NCBI GenBank assembly: GCA_002405445.1
Contig: DHLV01000120.1
Location: 6,434 to 26,040 of the forward strand
Source: Flammeovirgaceae bacterium UBA4659
Lineage (GTDB): Bacteria > Bacteroidota > Bacteroidia > Cytophagales > Cyclobacteriaceae
DNA: 19,607 nucleotides
Direction of reading: 5' to 3'
Under the pieces are notes generated by a model. It was not told the DNA's origin. It saw only the letters and a program-made list of their open reading frames with translations, and did no database searches. This document shows, piece by piece, positions 16,431 through 19,607 of the stretch. The first letter of the stretch is position 1. The number at the start of each line of letters is the position of its first letter. A program made the position numbers and the translations under genes.

Positions 16431-16892
16431 ATGTGGGTAGAATTGGCGAAAGCGGTGCCGGTGTTGTTATCCAGTGCTTTAAAGTTCATCTTAGGCCCAA
16501 TCGTTGGCAAGGCTCTGGGTCTTCACCCGCTCACCACGTGGTGCGCGACTGTGTCCGGCATGATGCTGAGTGTTGTAACGTTCACATTTTTTGGTGGCTG
16601 GATACGCGGCCGGATACTCCAGAGATTTACGCATGCGCCAGCGCGGGCAACGTCCAACCGTAGATTTTCCGGTTTGATTAATAAGTATGGGTTGGGTGGG
16701 ATAGCGTTTTTGACACCAATTTTACTCACACCAATAGGCGGCACACTGATAGCAGTCGGCATGGGCAAACCCCGTAACAAAATAATGCTGTTTATGTTCA
16801 TCAGTGCGGCTGGTTGGGCCCTGGCTTTTATTGTAGCGATCTATGCTTTTGGCAGAACGGTTACCAATTGGATACCCGGGTGGTTAACGTAA
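16431..16892 (+). CDS. Small integral membrane protein (possibly small multidrug export-like)
   Basis: I start at ATG 16431, 4 bases after the upp stop, giving 153 residues; the frame extends to 16410 but that would overlap upp. Four hydrophobic stretches are visible at about residues 5-25 ('VLLSSALKFILGPIVGKAL'), 30-55 ('WCATVSGMMLSVVTFTFFGG'), 85-110 ('GIAFLTPILLTPIGGTLIAV') and 118-145 ('MLFMFISAAGWALAFIVAIY'), with a basic cytoplasmic loop 'RGRILQRFTHAPARATSNRR'. The G-rich 'KYGLGGIAFLTP...GMG' block recalls the COG2426-type small multidrug export/SNARE-associated membrane proteins, but I am not certain. Tight linkage to upp may suggest a link to nucleobase metabolism; this is weak inference. 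Confidence 0.75.
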   Translation: MWVELAKAVPVLLSSALKFILGPIVGKALGLHPLTTWCATVSGMMLSVVTFTFFGGWIRGRILQRFTHAPARATSNRRFSGLINKYGLGGIAFLTPILLTPIGGTLIAVGMGKPRNKIMLFMFISAAGWALAFIVAIYAFGRTVTNWIPGWLT

Positions 16893-16898
16893 TAGCGG

Positions 16899-16929
16899 TT
16901 TGGTCAACCGGCAGAATCTTCTACTTTTG
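16899..16929 (+). promoter_or_regulatory. Bacteroidota-type promoter of sucD
   Basis: TTTG (16899-16902), a 19-base spacer, then TACTTTTG (16922-16929). Both elements match TTTG-N19-TAnnTTTG exactly. Transcription should start near 16936, giving a leader of about 13 bases before ATG 16949. It is the clearest promoter in the window. Confidence 0.75.
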
Positions 16930-16948
16930 TGACCATAACTTTTGATTT

Positions 16949-17824
16949 ATGAGTGTTTTGGTAAATAAGGATTCCCGTGTGATTGTTCAAGGTTTTACTG
17001 GTTCAGAAGGGTCGTTCCATGCGGGCCAGATGATCGAATACGGAACCAATGTTGTTGGGGGCGTTACGCCCGGAAAAGGCGGGCAAATCCATTTGGGACG
17101 ACCGGTTTTTAACACCGTAAAGGATGCAGTGGAAAAAACGGGTGCTGACGTATCCATTATTTTTGTTCCACCTGCGTTTGCCGCAGATTCCATTATGGAA
17201 GCAGCAGATGCTGGCATCCGAGTGATTGTGGCCATCACCGAAGGCATTCCGGTGAAAGACATGATGACCGCCAAGCAATACATCAAGAACAAGAACGTGA
17301 AGCTGATCGGACCCAACTGCCCCGGTGTAATCACTCCGGGTGAGGCAAAAGTTGGCATTATGCCAGGTTTTGTCTTTAAAAAAGGACGAATCGGGATAGT
17401 CTCCAAATCAGGTACCCTGACCTACGAGGCGGCAGACCAAATTGTGAAAGCAGGAATGGGGATAACAACTGCCATTGGCATCGGTGGCGATCCGATCATC
17501 GGCACGCCCACAAAAGATGCAGTGGAGTTATTGATGAACGATCCGGAAACCGAAGGCATTGTAATGATTGGCGAAATTGGCGGAAGCTACGAGCCCGTGG
17601 CTGCACGTTGGATCAAGGAGAACGGAAACAAAAAACCTGTTGTTGGATTTATTGCTGGTCAAACCGCTCCCCCGGGAAGGAGAATGGGCCATGCGGGCGC
17701 GATCATTGGCGGAGCCGAAGACACGGCTGCTGCAAAAATGAAAATCATGCGTGAATGTGGTATTCACGTGGTTGATAGCCCTGCTGATATTGGCAAAACG
17801 ATGGCGGCTGTATTGAATAAATAA
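16949..17824 (+). CDS. sucD: Succinate-CoA ligase (ADP-forming) subunit alpha
   Basis: This TCA-cycle subunit, with SucC, interconverts succinyl-CoA and succinate with phosphorylation of ADP or GDP. The CoA-binding Rossmann part opens the protein ('[19 protein letters not shown]'), followed by '[14 protein letters not shown]' and '[18 protein letters not shown]'. The phosphorylated histidine is His248 in '[12 protein letters not shown]'. The 291-residue length is normal. It has its own promoter and a strong downstream hairpin terminator, so it appears monocistronic. sucC is not in this window; sucC and sucD are often unlinked in this phylum. Confidence 0.97.
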   Translation: MSVLVNKDSRVIVQGFTGSEGSFHAGQMIEYGTNVVGGVTPGKGGQIHLGRPVFNTVKDAVEKTGADVSIIFVPPAFAADSIMEAADAGIRVIVAITEGIPVKDMMTAKQYIKNKNVKLIGPNCPGVITPGEAKVGIMPGFVFKKGRIGIVSKSGTLTYEAADQIVKAGMGITTAIGIGGDPIIGTPTKDAVELLMNDPETEGIVMIGEIGGSYEPVAARWIKENGNKKPVVGFIAGQTAPPGRRMGHAGAIIGGAEDTAAAKMKIMRECGIHVVDSPADIGKTMAAVLNK

Positions 17825-17847
17825 GCAAGATTGAAAAATAAAAAACG

Positions 17848-17874
17848 AGCAGGATTTGAAGTCCTGCTTTTTTT
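17848..17874 (+). terminator. Rho-independent terminator of sucD
   Basis: AGCAGGA (17848-17854) pairs with TCCTGCT (17862-17868), a perfect 7-bp stem with a 7-base loop, followed by six more T (17869-17874). It starts 24 bases after the sucD stop. Confidence 0.85.
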
Positions 17875-18398
17875 ATTCATGTTTAACCGAGAATTTAACG
17901 AAGCGAGACTCGAAGCTATTTTAAACAAAGCCTATAAAAGATTTGCTCTGTAACCCCGTGTTCGAAAAGCATATTGAGGCCATTTAGCCAAAGAATATGA
18001 TTTTCTTATATCAAAAGGAAATATAAAGTAGTCATCTCGTCTTGGGACGAGATGGGGTATAATGCCATAATCATAGACGTTTCACGGTACTTCGAGATTA
18101 TGTATATGAAATCGGTGTTATTCGTTTTTGCCCTTGGCTGTATGCAACTGCAAAATTTGGGTTCAATTTTATGCAGACTTGCTTCATGAAATGGTAATTT
18201 ACTAAACAGATGACCGGGAATTTTGAAAATTAGAATTTATCATTATTTTCACTGCGAATTTCATTATGAAAACACCAATTATTTTCAAGTTACAGCCGAT
18301 AAACCGCGCAGTTTCAAACTTTTGTTTCACGTACTACCGCTGTTACCTCAAAAGGAACACCTCTCCTGTAAATTCAAGCTTACATTAAAAACGATTCT
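17875..18398. other. AT-rich intergenic region of about 520 bases with no convincing gene
   Basis: No frame is longer than 45 codons. A 24-codon frame begins at ATG 17879; read onward it meets TAA at 17951, TGA and TAG, so it may be a relic or chance. A 27-residue signal-like peptide begins at ATG 18106 ('MKSVLFVFALGCMQLQNLGS') and ends at TGA 18187. A 40-codon frame starts at ATG 18266 and ends at TAA 18388. I do not call any of these a gene. A perfect hairpin lies at 18033-18054. Weak -33/-7-like matches occur before the next gene (TTTG near 18321, TACCTCAA near 18344), too poor to call a promoter. The composition is AT-richer than the rest of the window. Confidence 0.5.
18033..18054. repeat. 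Perfect 9-bp inverted repeat (hairpin)
   Basis: CATCTCGTC (18033-18041) and GACGAGATG (18046-18054) are perfect inverted copies around a 4-base loop TTGG. No T-run follows, so it is not a classic terminator. A second CGAGAT at 18093-18098 could pair with the left arm. It may be a REP-like element, a processing site or a protein-binding site; unknown. Confidence 0.75.
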
Positions 18399-19136
18399 AT
18401 GAAAAGTACTTTCTTCGGATTACTTCTGATTATATTATCAGCAAACCTGATAGCCCAACAGCAAAGTGAAAGATTCTATTCCGACAAAAACTACAAAAAA
18501 TATATCAGCCCCTTAACCGGATATAAATACAATGCGATTTCTGTGTCAATTTCAGAACCATTTATCAGCAAAACGCTTGATATCCATTATCAGCGACGAA
18601 TTACCCCTCGTGTTTGGGGAGAAGCGGGATTATCCTTTGGATTGGGCCGAATGTCTTCCGAATTTGTGAAAAGCTATATCGGGTACTTTAGTTTAACAAG
18701 AGAAACAGCCAACCTGGATTTAAAATTCACTGATCCTGATCTTTTCATGGATTTCGATCCAAATTTCAACATACAAATGGGTGGAGGGTATAAATTAGGT
18801 ATTTATAGAAGTATCCTCGGAATTGCCCCTTATAATACCATTTCTTACGGCCTTCAATTTCATCACCGAACAATGACGCTTGAATATGGCGTCAATTCAA
18901 AATCGCAAAACAAATTCCTGGATAATACATCCAAACTTAAATCCAATTCAGTTTTACTCAATTTTATGTACAAAAGCAATGTTGCCGGTCCGGTTGGTTT
19001 TGATATCTGCCTGGGTTTAGGGCCAGCCTTTTTAAACCTGAGTGATAGTAAACCTTATACTCCAACAAAGTTAAATAAGGTGGCGATGGACTATGCCGTT
19101 CAGGTCCGATTGTTTTTTGGATTTTTAAAATTTTAA
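18399..19136 (+). CDS. Exported hypothetical protein, probable outer-membrane beta-barrel
   Basis: I do not recognise the family. The 245-residue protein starts at ATG 18399. Residues 1-19 form a signal peptide (KSTFFGLLLIILSANLIAQ, cleavage before QQ). The mature part has many aromatic, alternating-hydrophobic strands ('IHYQRRITPRVWGEAGLSFG', 'GFDICLGLGPAFLNL') and ends 'VRLFFGFLKF' with a terminal Phe, as in outer-membrane barrels. Codon use is AT-rich compared with the genes on the left, consistent with a different history or a fast-evolving lineage gene. A second exported gene starts 9 bases after the stop, so they are probably cotranscribed and may work together. Confidence 0.75.
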   Translation: MKSTFFGLLLIILSANLIAQQQSERFYSDKNYKKYISPLTGYKYNAISVSISEPFISKTLDIHYQRRITPRVWGEAGLSFGLGRMSSEFVKSYIGYFSLTRETANLDLKFTDPDLFMDFDPNFNIQMGGGYKLGIYRSILGIAPYNTISYGLQFHHRTMTLEYGVNSKSQNKFLDNTSKLKSNSVLLNFMYKSNVAGPVGFDICLGLGPAFLNLSDSKPYTPTKLNKVAMDYAVQVRLFFGFLKF

Positions 19137-19145
19137 GCCCTTGTC

Positions 19146-19607
19146 ATGATGAAAAAAATATTTTACCTCATTTTATGCTTCACAGCTTTAGGAAGTTTAA
19201 GCAATAAATTATCAGCCCAGGAAAAATTAAAAGCCAATTTTTCCCAATCCGTGAATATGGAAAATCTGAAAGAAGGTTTTATATCACCGGCCTACACATT
19301 TACCCACAAAGAGGATGTTTACGTTCTATTGAACAATACCAATTACAAAGTCCTGTACTTGATCTATTTTTTAAAATTGACTCCTTTCTCTACGAATATG
19401 AGTTTATATAAAATCAACAAATCGAGCAAAGGAAAAAAGGGATTTGCCGAAACTGTGGACATTCCTTTGAAAGGGAAAATGTATCAGTTTGAAAAAGCCT
19501 GGTATAAAGATGGGAAATTAAATATCTACACAAGTTTTAAAGATGGCTTGAACAATAAGAAACATTTTTTCTGCACGCAATACAATTTTGATTCCAAAAG
19601 AAGTGAA
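19146..19607 (+). CDS. Exported hypothetical protein (partial, cut by the right edge)
   Basis: The frame opens at ATG 19146 (or 19149) and stays open for 154 codons to the end of the window. Residues 1-23 look like a signal peptide: M-M-K-K, a hydrophobic core 'IFYLILCFTALGSLSN', ending near 'LSAQ'. The mature part is Lys- and Asn-rich with beta-type segments ('PAYTFTHKEDVYVLLNNTNY', 'GKMYQFEKAWYKDGKLNIYT'), suggesting a soluble or surface periplasmic protein, possibly with beta-propeller-like repeats ('Y-K-D-G-K-L-N-I-Y'). I do not recognise the family. It lies 9 bases after the barrel-like gene, so the two probably form an operon. Confidence 0.75.
   Translation, partial: MMKKIFYLILCFTALGSLSNKLSAQEKLKANFSQSVNMENLKEGFISPAYTFTHKEDVYVLLNNTNYKVLYLIYFLKLTPFSTNMSLYKINKSSKGKKGFAETVDIPLKGKMYQFEKAWYKDGKLNIYTSFKDGLNNKKHFFCTQYNFDSKRSE

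Noticed and set aside
16987..17406. 139-codon minus-strand frame opposite sucD
   Set aside because: Antisense shadow of a highly conserved gene; frames like this are common opposite GC-rich codons.
17879..17953. Small 24-residue gene after the sucD terminator
   Set aside because: Its frame meets several stops soon after, it has no promoter or conserved feature, and it begins within the terminator tail region.
1..19607. CRISPR, tRNA, rRNA, transposase, integrase or prophage genes
   Set aside because: I looked for spaced repeats, cloverleaf-like segments and mobile-element motifs on both strands and saw none.

Overview
This window looks like a chromosomal segment of a Bacteroidota bacterium, probably Cytophagales-like. 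The evidence is PorU and PorV of the type IX secretion system (T9SS), the Bacteroidota promoter form TTTG-N19-TAnnTTTG upstream of sucD, an almost complete absence of Shine-Dalgarno sites, and a Tat-exported GH109-type protein. There are no rRNAs, tRNAs, CRISPR arrays, insertion sequences or phage genes.

Layout. (A) Positions 1-6491, minus strand: a tight, probably single operon read right to left. It holds an MBL-fold hydrolase broken by one in-frame TAG, pssA (phosphatidylserine synthase), porU (T9SS sortase), porV (T9SS outer-membrane shuttle) and a truncated M16-like protein. The stop and start codons overlap (ATGA between MBL and pssA, GTGA between pssA and porU). (B) Positions 6492-6571: a short divergent promoter region. 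(C) Positions 6572-11019, plus strand: a DAO-type FAD oxidoreductase that lacks a canonical start codon, then a 1123-residue outer-membrane protein combining a degenerate gluzincin-like domain, a beta-propeller, a repeat-bearing linker and a beta-barrel. (D) Positions 11057-15659, minus strand: obg, adk and hpt, then a GH109-type oxidoreductase-like glycosidase and an M42 aminopeptidase. (E) Positions 15779-17824, plus strand: upp, a small membrane protein, and sucD with a clear promoter and terminator. (F) Positions 17876-19607: an AT-richer stretch with about 520 bases of apparently non-coding DNA containing a perfect hairpin, then two unrecognised exported proteins, the last cut by the window edge.

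Functionally, region A joins envelope lipid synthesis to the terminal T9SS steps: PorV carries substrates and PorU removes their C-terminal signal. Region D/E is mostly housekeeping (purine and pyrimidine salvage, adenylate balance, ribosome-linked GTPase, TCA cycle). I did not find a clearly new defence or mobile system. The most unusual points are the two single-codon lesions in adjacent divergent genes (TAG at 6144-6146, ATC where ATG is expected at 6572), which share an identical promoter-to-start spacing; the catalytically degenerate peptidase-like domains; and the unexplained AT-rich tail.
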